A stretch of DNA of 23,506 nt from Puniceicoccaceae bacterium (lineage in GTDB: Bacteria; Verrucomicrobiota; Verrucomicrobiae; Opitutales; Coraliomargaritaceae), in the NCBI GenBank assembly GCA_902516225.1, contig CABXXS010000015.1, positions 1 to 23,506 of the forward strand, read 5' to 3'. Under the pieces are notes generated by a model. It had not been told where the DNA came from. It worked only from the letters and a program-made list of their open reading frames with translations, and did no database searches. A program made the translations under genes and the position numbers. Positions within the stretch are counted from its first letter, which is position 1. The number at the start of each line of letters is the position of its first letter. This document shows, one piece after another, positions 23,281 to 23,506 of the stretch.

Positions 23281-23506
23281 TTACAAAATTGACCGAATCG
23301 GAACGAGCTCGATCAAAGTAATTTCAGTCGGGCAATTAAAGCGCAGAGGCGGCAACCCATGCCTGCGATTAGAGCCAGCACCAGCGGATACATTCAAATA
23401 AGGAATACCTATTTTTCGAAAGCCCTTTGCCCACTCTTTGGGCACCGAACTATCAATAACCAAAGGACCATAAAATGGTAAATTTACCTGACCACCATGT
23501 GTGTGC
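23281..23506 (-). CDS. Calcineurin-like metallophosphoesterase, C-terminal fragment
   Basis: Partial: the gene continues past the right edge of the window. About 74 residues are visible, starting HTHGGQVNLPFYGP, the GHTHGGQ metal-binding motif (two His) near the C-terminus of YkuE/YaeI-type metallophosphoesterases. After it come the family's usual VSAGAGSN-like strand (often written as 'RGLG'), then LPPLRFNCPTEITLIEL, the conserved last strands. The stop is TAA at 23283-23281. It would hydrolyse phosphoesters with two metal ions; some relatives act on lipid A precursors or other envelope substrates, so the substrate is not assigned. It appears to be chromosomal sequence to the right of repeat B copy 2. 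Confidence 0.88.
   Translation of the reverse strand, partial: HTHGGQVNLPFYGPLVIDSSVPKEWAKGFRKIGIPYLNVSAGAGSNRRHGLPPLRFNCPTEITLIELVPIRSIL

Overview
The window looks like a chromosomal segment of a marine-type member of Verrucomicrobiota, most likely from the Opitutae/Puniceicoccales side. That is an inference from content and not a tested placement. The evidence is a PEP-CTERM protein, several large secreted proteins with Gly/Asp-rich linkers and a shared C-terminal beta-strand module, a formylglycine-type sulfatase, and a moxR-bat operon with a BatB-BatC fusion.

Left part (1-3715, plus strand). The end of a TonB-dependent siderophore-type receptor is followed by a phosphonate-type ABC importer set: a lipoprotein binding protein (PhnD family), the ATPase (PhnC) and the permease (PhnE). 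phnC carries an in-frame TGA and phnE a one-base frameshift, so the transporter as sequenced is broken. An SDR oxidoreductase follows.

Insert (3719-5527). Two 37-bp direct repeats, 36/37 identical and matching the 3' end of a tmRNA (ssrA) gene, bracket about 1.8 kb. It holds a membrane-anchored cupin and a secreted protein of unknown function, with no integrase. This is best read as a decayed or cargo-only island at an ssrA-type attachment site.

Centre (5625-13734, minus strand). Seven tightly packed genes form a Bat operon: moxR, a DUF58 protein, a small membrane protein, BatA, fused BatB-BatC, BatD, and a TPR/SH3 protein (BatE-like). Most junctions overlap by 1-4 nt. The set should build an inner-membrane/periplasmic vWA-TPR complex served by the MoxR ATPase.

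Right part (14073-23506). Divergent from the bat operon lie two large secreted proteins sharing three copies of an unrecognised ~210-residue domain; the second is a sulfatase chimera. Then come a small DUF4149-like membrane protein with a G10 tract, a secreted endonuclease I with extra C-terminal domains, a PEP-CTERM cupredoxin on the minus strand, and the C-terminus of a metallophosphoesterase running off the window.

Two dispersed intergenic repeats tie the insert to the right part. Repeat A (~137 bp, three good copies and one degenerate) lies at gene boundaries. Repeat B (~85 bp, two copies) seems to be the orphaned 3' end of a secreted-protein gene, encoding RFKMTE and a stop, plus a downstream hairpin. 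The order A - one secreted-protein gene - B occurs twice with different cargo in opposite orientations, which suggests exchange of secreted-protein genes between repeats.
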